Part shown: piece after piece, positions 44,573 to 53,354 of the stretch
Numbering within the stretch: position 1 is the stretch's first letter
Layout: each line of letters opens with the position of its first letter
Assembly (NCBI RefSeq): GCF_014217215.1
Contig: NZ_CP056080.1
Coordinates: forward strand, 2,170,001 to 2,234,000
DNA: 64,000 nucleotides
From: Rothia nasimurium
Lineage (GTDB): Bacteria > Actinomycetota > Actinomycetes > Actinomycetales > Micrococcaceae
Reading direction: 5' to 3'
Notes under the pieces: generated by a model
The model's database searches: none
What the model was told of the DNA's origin: nothing
The model's input: the letters and a program-made list of their open reading frames with translations, nothing else
Program-made: the position numbers and the translations under genes

Positions 44573-45112
44573 TCACCCATCCTCAGACAAAACACACTCA
44601 CTACGCAGCACAATACTTTCCCCCTTACCCCCCACATAGTAAGACACCGCAATCCCCTGCTCCGTGACATACACAATCTCATACCCATTCCCATACGGCC
44701 CAACATTCTTCACCTCAAACCCACGAGACTCCCACAAAGCCCGCATCCGCTCAGACCGCGCAGTGTACTCCGAAGCAGGACGATCAGCCTTATCTTCCTC
44801 CTGATCAAAAGTATCCAAAGCAACAAACATCTGATACAGGGTCCCATCCCCACTCGAATCACACGCATCCTTAGCATCATAAGCCCGGTCAGCGACCTCC
44901 TGCGCGTCATAAACATCCCCATTACCATAGGCAAACGAAGACGGCTCCAACCCCGTATCCTCCACCACCTGAGGCAAGACAGCCCAGAACTCATCCTCAA
45001 TAGCAGCCTGCTTCTCAGCCGACACCGCACGCGGCCCCGAAGAACACCCCACCATCAAAGCACCAACTGCTACCAAAGCACTCAACCTACGCCACAAGAG
45101 CACACCACTCAC
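44573..45112 (-). CDS. Lipoprotein, paralog 2 of a tandem set
   Basis: A 179-residue lipoprotein. Signal peptide with lipobox MVGCSS, then RAVSAEKQAAIEDEFWAVLP, a middle unlike the other two copies (SFAYGNGDVYDAQEVADRAY, DACDSSGDGTLYQMFV), and a shared end with RSERMRALWESRGFEVKNVG and RSECVLSEDG. Its GTG start overlaps the stop of paralog 3 (GTGA), so translation is coupled. Its own stop precedes the IS3 element that split off paralog 1. Candidate immunity lipoprotein for the DUF1023-type effector upstream; this role is inferred from position only. Confidence 0.8.
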   Translation of the reverse strand: MSGVLLWRRLSALVAVGALMVGCSSGPRAVSAEKQAAIEDEFWAVLPQVVEDTGLEPSSFAYGNGDVYDAQEVADRAYDAKDACDSSGDGTLYQMFVALDTFDQEEDKADRPASEYTARSERMRALWESRGFEVKNVGPYGNGYEIVYVTEQGIAVSYYVGGKGESIVLRSECVLSEDG

Positions 45113-45630
45113 CCATCCTCAGACAAAACACACTCACTACGCAGCACAATACTTTCCCCCTTATCCCCCACATAGTAAGACACCGTAATCCCCTGCTCCG
45201 TGACATACACAATCTCATACCCATTCCCATACGGCCCAGCATTCTTCACCTCAAACCCACGAGACTCCCACAAAGCACGCATCCGCTCAGACCGCGCAGT
45301 GTACTCCGAAGCAGGATGCTGCACATCATCCACATCAAAAGTATCCATAGCCAGCTCAATACGATATAAAGTCTCCTCGCCACTCGAATCACACACACCC
45401 TGAGGAGTAAAAGACCGATCGGCCACCTTCTGAGGATCATAAGTACGACCACTGGCGTACTTAAAAGAAGACGGATCCAGCCCCGTATCCTCCACCACCT
45501 GAGGCAAGACAGCCCAGAACTCATCCTCAATAGCAGCCTGCTTCTCAGCCGACACCGCACGCGGCCCCGAAGAACACCCCACCATCAAAGCACCAACTGC
45601 TACCAAAGCACTCAACCTACGCCATGGCAT
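45109..45630 (-). CDS. Lipoprotein, paralog 3 of a tandem set
   Basis: A 173-residue lipoprotein, first of the three in transcription order. Lipobox MVGCSS. The middle (LDPSSFKYASGRTYDPQKVA, GVCDSSGEETLYRIELAMD) is the same as paralog 1, while DVDDVQHPASEY replaces the DQEEDKADRPASEY of the other two. It starts at ATG 45630 with AAGGAAG upstream, 18 bp after the putative effector gene. Membrane-anchored outer-face location is predicted from the lipobox. Confidence 0.8.
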   Translation of the reverse strand: MPWRRLSALVAVGALMVGCSSGPRAVSAEKQAAIEDEFWAVLPQVVEDTGLDPSSFKYASGRTYDPQKVADRSFTPQGVCDSSGEETLYRIELAMDTFDVDDVQHPASEYTARSERMRALWESRGFEVKNAGPYGNGYEIVYVTEQGITVSYYVGDKGESIVLRSECVLSEDG

Positions 45631-45648
45631 AGCCAGACTTCCTTTCTA

Positions 45649-47916
45649 CTATTCAGCCCTCACTCCAGAGCCTATAATCATTCCTCCGTTAAGGGAGCGT
45701 GCCATATCCGGGGGCACTTCGGTGTTTGTTTGACTTTTTCCCGCGTCAAACTCTTCCCTGGTCATCCCCTGCTGCTTCAAAAGAATATTGAGCCAGTTCT
45801 CTTTCTTCTCCGGCGAGGCGCTGTTCCACATTTCAGAGGTAATAGTGAATTGAACCTTGGTACCGGTGCGCGGTTCCTCCACATAGTAAACGGCTTTAAG
45901 GTAGCGGGCACCTGACGGGTTACCGTGGCTACCCAGCGAGTGTTGAGCCCCCTGGTACTGGGTGTACGCACCCTGCGACCAGTAGCCCTGCTGAGAGCCC
46001 GAGGTGCTTACGGGGTGATAATCAACATCTTCGTAGTAGGTTCCATTGCTATCGATTACCGCTGCATCTTTCAGCTCTTGGGCAAAGGTGATGTCCCCAG
46101 GTAGCTGTCGTCCTGCTGCAGAAGCACCCATTGGGGCTAACAGGTCATCAGGTGAGTGAACATACCAGAGCTCTTGTTGGTTATTCTGATCCCGCTCTAT
46201 ACGCCAAAGCCCAGCATTAGCCGCATCGACAGCCTCTTGCGTTAGCCCTGCTGACCCGTAGAAGCCCACATTGTTGACAGCGGTCTGCGAAAGGCTCAGG
46301 GCCTCGGCCGTAGTCGTTGTCCCGTAGGAATGGGCGTTCAGTGAGATATGGGGGTCATTGTATTCATCCGTGGTAGCAAGCCCAAAGGCCGGGATGTCCC
46401 GGTTACTTGACTTAGTAACATTCAGGGCATCATAAAAGTCGGCTAACTGTTGCCCACCCTTTCGAGCCAGATCAGGTTGAAGCACACTCTGTAGAGGGTA
46501 AGGACGCTCATACGATTCGGGGAGAGGGTCATAAACTTCCATGGATAAGTCTAACGGCCTATCCAAACTTCGCATAAGGTCCGGGGTGTCATAGCCCAGA
46601 TAGGCGATAACAGCTATCTGCTCATTATCCCCTTTCTTCATGCGCTCCTGAGTCGCGTGCATATCCCATGCGTTCTGGGTCAAGCTACCGACGCTACGGC
46701 CCACGTTATTATCCATACCGGGTACCATGACCGTGGTGGAGGTAGCCTCGTCCACATCCCCCACCGCGATTGCCGTCAAAAAGTCGTTTTCCGTTGTACC
46801 GTCCTTATCCCCCATATGGGAAATATCCAGGAAGAGGATATACTTTTGCGCACCGGACTCTTCATCTGTGGCAGCAGCCTTTTTGATCTCCTGCAAGTCA
46901 TCCTTATGCTCCTGAGAAATATCGGGGTCAGCCAACAAATCATCAATCAACTTGCGGCTCGCCTTATCACGCTCCTTATAGGAGACCCCGTTCAAATTGC
47001 TCACCAGGCCAGGCGCATACGTAGTCAAAGCTTCCTTAAAGTTATCTGGAAGATTCTCCCACCACTGACGGGTATAGGTTGTCTCCCACACAACATCCCC
47101 TGTACTTGCTAAGGGGTTCCGGGCAAGATCAGGGTGCGTCCCAAAGAACTCTTCAAGAGACCGGGCATCCAAGTCACTGAGCAGCTTCAAGTAGGCTTCG
47201 TACTCGGCAGGACCGTCACCAGCATGAGCCGCAGCTTGCTCCAAATCACGCATCTGCTGCTCTGAAAGCCCACCCACCAAAATATCCCTAATACTTTGCA
47301 TAGAAGACCCAAAGAGCCCACCACCCGCAGAGCCAGCGTCCACAGACCACAAACCCGCAACAGCCAACTGATACTTAGCGACCGCGTCTGCGGACTTACT
47401 CCCGTACTCCGAGCGGACCTCATCAACTACCCGTTGAGCTTCTGCAATACGGGTATGAGCCGCCGAAAGCTCCTCCTCCAGAAAAATTTTCCGAGCTAAA
47501 TTAGGCTCCTCATTCTCCTTCACCTGCGCAGCAAAAGCTCCCAGCGCACCGATTTCCTGCCTAGCGTCAACAGCCAGTTGCTCAGCAGCCTTGGCCTTAC
47601 GCAAAGCCTCATCAGCTCTCTCCTGCATCCCCTCTAAGGCCTGTTTCCACCCCAGAAGGAGTTCCTGGGCGGTGGTAAACGTCCTGGACATCTCCTCCAA
47701 GACAGCTTTCCCCTCAGAAGCGACCTTTTCAATACGCCAGACCCGCAAAGACTCCGCATCATTCGTTACGATAGTACCCAGTTTGCCCGCAGCAACCGTA
47801 GCATCACCGGCACGAGTTCCCCAGTGCTCCGCTACAGAAGCATAAGCTTCCGGGCTACCAGGGCAAGGATCCCCGCCAGTCAGCGGAGACCAATCAAAAG
47901 GACGTACACCAACCAT
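45649..47916 (-). CDS. DUF1023-type alpha/beta-hydrolase, candidate type VII secreted effector
   Basis: A 755-residue protein without a classical signal peptide. Residues 1-~250 are long amphipathic helices with coiled-coil character (YASVAEHWGTRAGDA, ALRKAKAAEQLAVDARQEIG), like the helical targeting domains of WXG/LXG-type substrates. The C-terminal half is an alpha/beta-hydrolase of DUF1023 type. It has VMVPGMDNNVG and the nucleophile elbow AHSYGTTT with S530, followed by WYVHSPDDLLAP (acid) and GAQHSLGSH (probable catalytic His). It overlaps the small WXG-like gene before it by one base and is followed 18 bp later by three lipoproteins. A lipase/esterase-type toxin is plausible; substrate unknown. 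Confidence 0.75.
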   Translation of the reverse strand: MVGVRPFDWSPLTGGDPCPGSPEAYASVAEHWGTRAGDATVAAGKLGTIVTNDAESLRVWRIEKVASEGKAVLEEMSRTFTTAQELLLGWKQALEGMQERADEALRKAKAAEQLAVDARQEIGALGAFAAQVKENEEPNLARKIFLEEELSAAHTRIAEAQRVVDEVRSEYGSKSADAVAKYQLAVAGLWSVDAGSAGGGLFGSSMQSIRDILVGGLSEQQMRDLEQAAAHAGDGPAEYEAYLKLLSDLDARSLEEFFGTHPDLARNPLASTGDVVWETTYTRQWWENLPDNFKEALTTYAPGLVSNLNGVSYKERDKASRKLIDDLLADPDISQEHKDDLQEIKKAAATDEESGAQKYILFLDISHMGDKDGTTENDFLTAIAVGDVDEATSTTVMVPGMDNNVGRSVGSLTQNAWDMHATQERMKKGDNEQIAVIAYLGYDTPDLMRSLDRPLDLSMEVYDPLPESYERPYPLQSVLQPDLARKGGQQLADFYDALNVTKSSNRDIPAFGLATTDEYNDPHISLNAHSYGTTTTAEALSLSQTAVNNVGFYGSAGLTQEAVDAANAGLWRIERDQNNQQELWYVHSPDDLLAPMGASAAGRQLPGDITFAQELKDAAVIDSNGTYYEDVDYHPVSTSGSQQGYWSQGAYTQYQGAQHSLGSHGNPSGARYLKAVYYVEEPRTGTKVQFTITSEMWNSASPEKKENWLNILLKQQGMTREEFDAGKSQTNTEVPPDMARSLNGGMIIGSGVRAE

Positions 47917-48185
47917 TATTTACTCCCCCCAGCACCATCAGCAGTCTTAAAATCATCGTAAACAGATTGAGCGCCCTCCTGGGCGTTGCCCAAAGCCGTC
48001 ACCGTAGCCGTCAACAGTTGGTCCTCTTGGCCCATCACAGCATCAGAATGGTGATGGGCTACCGGGTCATCGCTTGCAATCGAGCCGGATGTACTTGACG
48101 CATATGTAGTGAAAGAGTCCTTAACCTCCCTAAAGGTATCGATGAGGTCCTGCAATAGCTCATAACTTAACCTAATATCTGCCAT
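47916..48185 (-). CDS. Small WXG100-like protein, probable effector partner
   Basis: An 89-residue helical protein (LSYELLQDLIDTFREVKDSF, a Gly/Ser/His turn, EDQLLTATVTALGNAQEGAQ) with the two-helix layout of WXG100/Lap-type partners but no Trp. Its C-terminus SVYDDFKTADGAGGSK carries FKTADGA, nearly identical to FKAADGA at the end of the EsxA-like protein at 57310-57588. It also has YDDFK-like spacing of the YxxxD/E type VII signal. Its stop overlaps the effector's start by one base. Probably forms a heterodimer with the effector's N-terminus (inference). Confidence 0.7.
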   Translation of the reverse strand: MADIRLSYELLQDLIDTFREVKDSFTTYASSTSGSIASDDPVAHHHSDAVMGQEDQLLTATVTALGNAQEGAQSVYDDFKTADGAGGSK

Positions 48186-48215
48186 CAGAGATTCAGCCTT
48201 CCTTCCACGTTCCCC

Positions 48216-49022
48216 CTACGAGGTAGCCTGCTCCAAGGCGACATCAACACCGTAGGCGCCGCCAGAAACATCACGGAGCTTAACCTGGGCATCCCCCAGA
48301 ACCTGACCCGAAGCTGAGGTAACGCTACAGGTAAGAGCAGAACCGTCCTTAACCTCAACATAGCCATCACCGCAAGAAACATCAGGTTTTGCTCCCAGCT
48401 GCCCCTCCAAAGCTGAGGCAACAACTGTAGCCACAGAATCACGAGAATCCGAAAGCGCTTTCTCCTTAACGCTGGGGCTAAGAGCCGTCCCCAGCTCTGC
48501 CTTGCCATCGGCAGTAACACTCTTCACCGTTACCTGAGCAGAGCGAGCCTGATCTTCACCAGTAAACCGGGCCGAGCAGGTCACGCTCGCCCCCACAACA
48601 CGTTCCAGTCCCTGCAAACAATTCACAGCCGGCTCAACCTGAGCCTCATTCGTCAAAGCCTGCAACGCCTGTGACCGCACCTCATCGGCAGAAATATCGC
48701 TCAAAGGCTCCTCGATTTCAGGCGTAATAGTCACATCAACGGTGTAGCCTTCATCCGTGAGAGAGGCAACCTGCACCGATGCTGAACGGCTAACCGACTC
48801 ACCCGCCAAAGTAATCGTGCAATCTACGCTCGCCCCAGCCTCAACCTGCAAGGTCTTATCCCCGCAGTCCACCTGGGACTCCTTCTGGTAAGTTCCCCTC
48901 ACAGCGACAACAGCGGCCTGCTCAACATCCGTAGCAGATGCCTCCTGCGAGGTATTAGAACAGCCAACAAGCAACAGGGGAACTGCCACACTAGACATAC
49001 ATACAAGAGCTATTTTCTTCAT
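48216..49022 (-). CDS. Lipoprotein with three DUF4333 repeats
   Basis: A 268-residue lipoprotein with lipobox LVGCSN. Three homologous ~70-residue units follow, each with a cysteine pair ~16 apart: VDCGDKTLQVEAGASVDCTI, VNCLQGLERVVGASVTCSA and VSCGDGYVEVKDGSALTCSV. This is the DUF4333 pattern of actinobacterial envelope proteins, whose function is unknown. It begins 6 bp after the EssC-type ATPase stop, so it belongs to the secretion operon. Possibly an outer-face accessory of the machine. Confidence 0.8.
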   Translation of the reverse strand: MKKIALVCMSSVAVPLLLVGCSNTSQEASATDVEQAAVVAVRGTYQKESQVDCGDKTLQVEAGASVDCTITLAGESVSRSASVQVASLTDEGYTVDVTITPEIEEPLSDISADEVRSQALQALTNEAQVEPAVNCLQGLERVVGASVTCSARFTGEDQARSAQVTVKSVTADGKAELGTALSPSVKEKALSDSRDSVATVVASALEGQLGAKPDVSCGDGYVEVKDGSALTCSVTSASGQVLGDAQVKLRDVSGGAYGVDVALEQATS

Positions 49023-49028
49023 TCCTAC

Positions 49029-52000
49029 TTATCCTTCACACGCAATCTGCACACTTGTTATCCGGCCATCACCAAGATTTACTAAAGCCCGGCCCACAGG
49101 GCGGGGTTGCGCCAAAATTTCCTGGGTTAAGGACAGCCCTACGGGTTTACCACTAAAAATAGACGCGGGGTTAAGAACGGCACCGTGGCGGCGCTTAACC
49201 AGCTCATTCATCCACGACATAGCGCCAACACGGTCTAGCTCGTCAAGGCCGTCAGCCGCCACCACGCGAACCCCCTGGCTGTTCAGGGCAGAACCAATCT
49301 TCTTCAGCTCATCAATAACCGTGAAGTCAGAGATAGCAGAAGCATCGTCAATCACCAGTAGGATGTCTCGCATCTTCAACACTTCACGAACGGATTCGGC
49401 TGTAATATCGGCACCCGCATAATGCGCCACAACATTCTCATGCCCCGCAAGGTCACGTACAGGAGAACGGAGAGGAGTCAACAGGACAACCTGCACACCA
49501 GCGTCCAACGATGATTGGGCCAGCGCCCTAAGCCCGGTAGATTTACCGCTCCTGCTCGCACCACCAATCACGAAGGTGGGGATTTCAACCAAATCAATAG
49601 GAACCGGAAGCACATCGTCACCACCGATGCCCAGCAGAGGTTTCCCCGGGAGCGCCGGCGCACCGGCCGCCACCATGCTACTGTAGGTCACCTTAGCGGC
49701 CAGATCCCGCAGAGCCAGCGGGAGCTGCGACTCCGGAATGTCGCTATGACGCTGAGCAGCCTGCTCACCAATAATGCCCAGAGCCCTAACCTGGGCTTGT
49801 GATGAGGGATCTGCATCGAGCAAAGCAATCTGGGTTTCCCGCGAAGTACCAGAAGCGAAAGCCCGCCCCGGGCCTATTTTCTCCGGCAGTTCGCGAGGGG
49901 ACAAGCCCGCCATAGTGTAGTCCGTACGGTCAGCCAGCCGAAGCATCAACTTATGCTCAACCAAAGTATTTGTACGGCTTGAGAGCAGGGAACGGTCACC
50001 GGTAATAATCAGGTGAACACCGGCAGAAGCGCCCTCTCTCAAAATAGCTAAGACAGACTGACCCACGCTACTCTGGCAGTTATCACCAATACCGTTCAAG
50101 AACCCCTCCCACTGGTCAAACAAAATGACAATATGCGGAAGTTTCTGCCCCTCCGGAGAGTTCCTACGCTGTTCAGTGACAGAGGTGAAACCCGCTTGGG
50201 AAAGAACCGTACGACGGCGGTTAATCTCGGTTTCCATCCGATTAATAAACCGGGTCAGCAGAGTCCCCTGCGTTCGAGAAATCACCGTATTGCAGTGAGG
50301 AAGCTGCAGAATACCGCGCAAGCCACCGTTACCAAAATCAACACCGTACAGGTGAATATCACGGGGAGAGGTGCTCTGACCTATTGCACCGGCAATAGTT
50401 CGTAGCGCCTGGGTTCGACCGGTACGCGGTGAGCCCACGATGAAGAAGTGTGAAAAATCCTCGAAATCCAGACAGAGAGGCCTCTGGCTCTGGTCTGCCG
50501 GGAAATCTTGGAGGGCAAAAGGAATCTTGGGGATATCATTCCCTGCATCGGAAGGCACCTGGGCCACGATATCGGCAAGAACCACGTCATCACCCATAGA
50601 CGGTAGCCAGGGGCTAGGCTGCGGAGGGATGTTGAGCTGTTCAGCCGCTTTCTCCATCGCCCTAACCAGCACCTGCAAATCAGTCACAGCAGACTCAGTC
50701 TGCTTCTGTTTAGGAGGAACAGGAAGGGCATACCCTACCTGAGGCCAAGGAACCACATGCACCACCGGGTCAGGAATATCCTGTACGGTGCTCTCAACCC
50801 GAGCACCACCAATACGCGATGACTGGAAGGGCAATAGAGGGCTTGACCCGGACTTCACATAGGCACGACCGGGGGTAGAGGTAGAAATCTCAGCCGCATC
50901 AGCAGTACCAATGACGTCCTTACTCTCCACCGAATCAGCCATACGCAAGGCAATACGCAAGTTAGTGTTAGCCAGAATATCGGCTGTAATGGCACCCTGC
51001 GGGCGCTGAGTTGCCATCACCAGGTGAATACCCAGCGAGCGACCCCGCTGAGCGATGTTGACGATACCCGCCACAAAGTCAGGGAGCTCAGCTTTCAGAG
51101 CAGCAAACTCATCAATCACCAGCACAAGGCGAGGCATCAACAGATCTGTTTCACCGCGCTCACGGGCAGAGGTAAAGTCCTCAATATCTTTAGCGCCCAC
51201 AGTAGCCAAAAGGTGTTCACGACGGCGCAGTTCAGCAGCCAAAGAGTCCATGGCCCTCTGCACCAGGTGGTTATCCAAGTCAGTAACAATACCAACCGTA
51301 TGCGGCAGATTAACGAAATCCTTGAATGCCGCACCACCCTTATAATCAATCAGCACAAAAGACAGCTCATCGGGTCGGTTACGCAAAGCCAACGATGCAA
51401 TCAGAGTCTGCAAGAGCTCCGACTTACCGGAACCTGTCGTACCCGCGATGAGGGCGTGGGGGCCGTCCTTCCTGATATCAATCTCGAAAGCCCCGTCAAA
51501 GGACTCACCGATCACAGCAGACGTGGAACGAGGTGAAAGCGCCCATCGCTGCATAACGAGTTCCGGCTCAGGGTCCTGCATCATGACGGTATCTAAGAAA
51601 CGGGCGCTGGTCGGAATCGCGGAATCGTCCTCATCGGTAGCATCGCGTAAAGGAGCCATCGGGCGGGCAATGCCTTCAAACCAGTCCCATTCAGGCAGAT
51701 CGGGGGTAATCTGCTCCAGAGAATTCTCACGATCACGCTTAAGGGTCCATTCCCCACCCGACTCAGTCACAACAGCACGTGACTCCTCAGGGAGGAACCG
51801 CTCTTCGCTATCGATACATAGAGAATAAATACCTACGGAGGGGCCTTCAGCCAGCACCCGTGAAGCACCCGGCCATTGACGGAGTTTGCGCGCACCGTCA
51901 AAGACCACGACAATAGAGCGAAAAATATCGGGGTCCTTCTCAGCTCCCTGTTCCTGCCGCTGCTCAATCATCTGGGACAACTCGTTAAGACGCTGACCAA

Positions 52001-53354
52001 CAGTACGGGTGTCATTACCGATAGTGGCAATAGACCCCTTAGAACTTGCTGCGTGAGGAAGCCACCTCACCCACTCCCACTCTCGAGCAGAAGACCCGTC
52101 AGTGAGCACTACAATTCCAACATCACGCGGGCTCTGAGTCACCGCTAACTGACCAACCGCCCAAGCAACGTTGCGGTGAACCGCAGTCTTCTCACCGCAA
52201 AATCCGATGACCCCAAACTGTTTGAGAGATACCGTTACCGGGACCTCCTGAGCTTTCATCAGCTGTTTTCGGCGGTGATCAACCTCTTCAGGCCGGTAGA
52301 TGCTCACATCGGACTCAACTTCAGATACCCCCACACGAATATTCAGGTGGTCAGGGTCGCTCCGCCGACGCTCCCACAGCCTAGGGCTGGGTAGACTCGC
52401 AATCAGCCCAGCAGTAGCAGGATCGGGGCTAGATAAACGCCGCTCATTCGCGAAATCCACAACGGCCTGGTGAAGGTCCTCATCGATTTGCGCCCTTACC
52501 TTACGGTACTTTGCTTTCCGCTCCCGGTGAGTCGCCTTACCGTTTTTACGGTTGCTCATGTGGCTCGCTAGCATCATCGCAGGCGACATCAGCCCAAAAA
52601 TCAGGAAGTAAGGCCTCTTCATCACCACCGCCATGAATATGGCAAGTATCAAAGGGATGAACATACCAATAAGAGGCAGTGCACCACGCGAACTCATCTC
52701 GGGTTCGCTAGGGTATTTGAACTCCGTTTCACGGTCTTTCGGCATCAGCCGGGGAGGCCGGTTAAAGTCCAGCAACCCAAGCCGCTCCGAGGGTGTCACC
52801 GACGCGGTTAAAGGAGCCTGCGTAAGAAGCTCGAAAACATACCCACCAATCCGCAGGGAATGGCCTTGAAGCCACTCTTGAGGCTCTGTGACGGGTTGCC
52901 CCTCAAGTTGAAGAACCGATTCCTCAGTAGTATTTTCCACGGTGCACTGACCAGCTTCATTGAAGCTGAGCAAAGCCGCTGTCTGAGGAAGGTTACTACC
53001 TTCTAAAACGATAGAGCAACGAGAATCAGCCCCCAGAGTATATTTCCCGGGCTCAAGTGGGCGGATAGTACCGGCCCCCGGGCCACTCACCTGCTGGATA
53101 AAGAGGAACGGGGAAACATTAAGGGACTCTTCTAAAGAGCTACGTTCCAAGGCTTCGACACCAAGCACTGCGCCCTCAGTAAGTTCAAGTTCACCCCAGG
53201 TTCCCCTCTTCTCGGCCAAGAGGGGAACGGGCTCACCAACCTTTGTTTCAATAGCGGAGGCGACCGCGCTAACAGGTAACTGAGGATCCGCGTCAACTAC
53301 CAGGTGAGAGACCGCGGGTTGAGCGTTTTCGATGGAGAGACGGATTGAGGTCAT
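49029..53354 (-). CDS. EssC-type FtsK/SpoIIIE ATPase of a type VII secretion system
   Basis: A 1441-residue motor and central component of the secretion machine. N-terminal ~75 residues look ubiquitin-like or FHA-like; an FHA-type domain follows (~85-185, LEPGKYTLGADSRCSIVLEG, GHSLRIGGYVFEL). Two membrane helices lie at ~224-265, then three FtsK domains. Walker A motifs are GTTGSGKS (~636), GSPRTGRT (~974, Lys replaced by Arg, probably inactive) and GGASRSGKS (~1265). Walker B-like LVLVIDEFAAL lies in the first domain. This order (FHA part, two helices, three ATPases in one chain) is EssC/EccC-like. It overlaps its neighbours by 1 bp or lies within 6 bp, showing a tight operon. Confidence 0.92.
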   Translation of the reverse strand: MTSIRLSIENAQPAVSHLVVDADPQLPVSAVASAIETKVGEPVPLLAEKRGTWGELELTEGAVLGVEALERSSLEESLNVSPFLFIQQVSGPGAGTIRPLEPGKYTLGADSRCSIVLEGSNLPQTAALLSFNEAGQCTVENTTEESVLQLEGQPVTEPQEWLQGHSLRIGGYVFELLTQAPLTASVTPSERLGLLDFNRPPRLMPKDRETEFKYPSEPEMSSRGALPLIGMFIPLILAIFMAVVMKRPYFLIFGLMSPAMMLASHMSNRKNGKATHRERKAKYRKVRAQIDEDLHQAVVDFANERRLSSPDPATAGLIASLPSPRLWERRRSDPDHLNIRVGVSEVESDVSIYRPEEVDHRRKQLMKAQEVPVTVSLKQFGVIGFCGEKTAVHRNVAWAVGQLAVTQSPRDVGIVVLTDGSSAREWEWVRWLPHAASSKGSIATIGNDTRTVGQRLNELSQMIEQRQEQGAEKDPDIFRSIVVVFDGARKLRQWPGASRVLAEGPSVGIYSLCIDSEERFLPEESRAVVTESGGEWTLKRDRENSLEQITPDLPEWDWFEGIARPMAPLRDATDEDDSAIPTSARFLDTVMMQDPEPELVMQRWALSPRSTSAVIGESFDGAFEIDIRKDGPHALIAGTTGSGKSELLQTLIASLALRNRPDELSFVLIDYKGGAAFKDFVNLPHTVGIVTDLDNHLVQRAMDSLAAELRRREHLLATVGAKDIEDFTSARERGETDLLMPRLVLVIDEFAALKAELPDFVAGIVNIAQRGRSLGIHLVMATQRPQGAITADILANTNLRIALRMADSVESKDVIGTADAAEISTSTPGRAYVKSGSSPLLPFQSSRIGGARVESTVQDIPDPVVHVVPWPQVGYALPVPPKQKQTESAVTDLQVLVRAMEKAAEQLNIPPQPSPWLPSMGDDVVLADIVAQVPSDAGNDIPKIPFALQDFPADQSQRPLCLDFEDFSHFFIVGSPRTGRTQALRTIAGAIGQSTSPRDIHLYGVDFGNGGLRGILQLPHCNTVISRTQGTLLTRFINRMETEINRRRTVLSQAGFTSVTEQRRNSPEGQKLPHIVILFDQWEGFLNGIGDNCQSSVGQSVLAILREGASAGVHLIITGDRSLLSSRTNTLVEHKLMLRLADRTDYTMAGLSPRELPEKIGPGRAFASGTSRETQIALLDADPSSQAQVRALGIIGEQAAQRHSDIPESQLPLALRDLAAKVTYSSMVAAGAPALPGKPLLGIGGDDVLPVPIDLVEIPTFVIGGASRSGKSTGLRALAQSSLDAGVQVVLLTPLRSPVRDLAGHENVVAHYAGADITAESVREVLKMRDILLVIDDASAISDFTVIDELKKIGSALNSQGVRVVAADGLDELDRVGAMSWMNELVKRRHGAVLNPASIFSGKPVGLSLTQEILAQPRPVGRALVNLGDGRITSVQIACEG

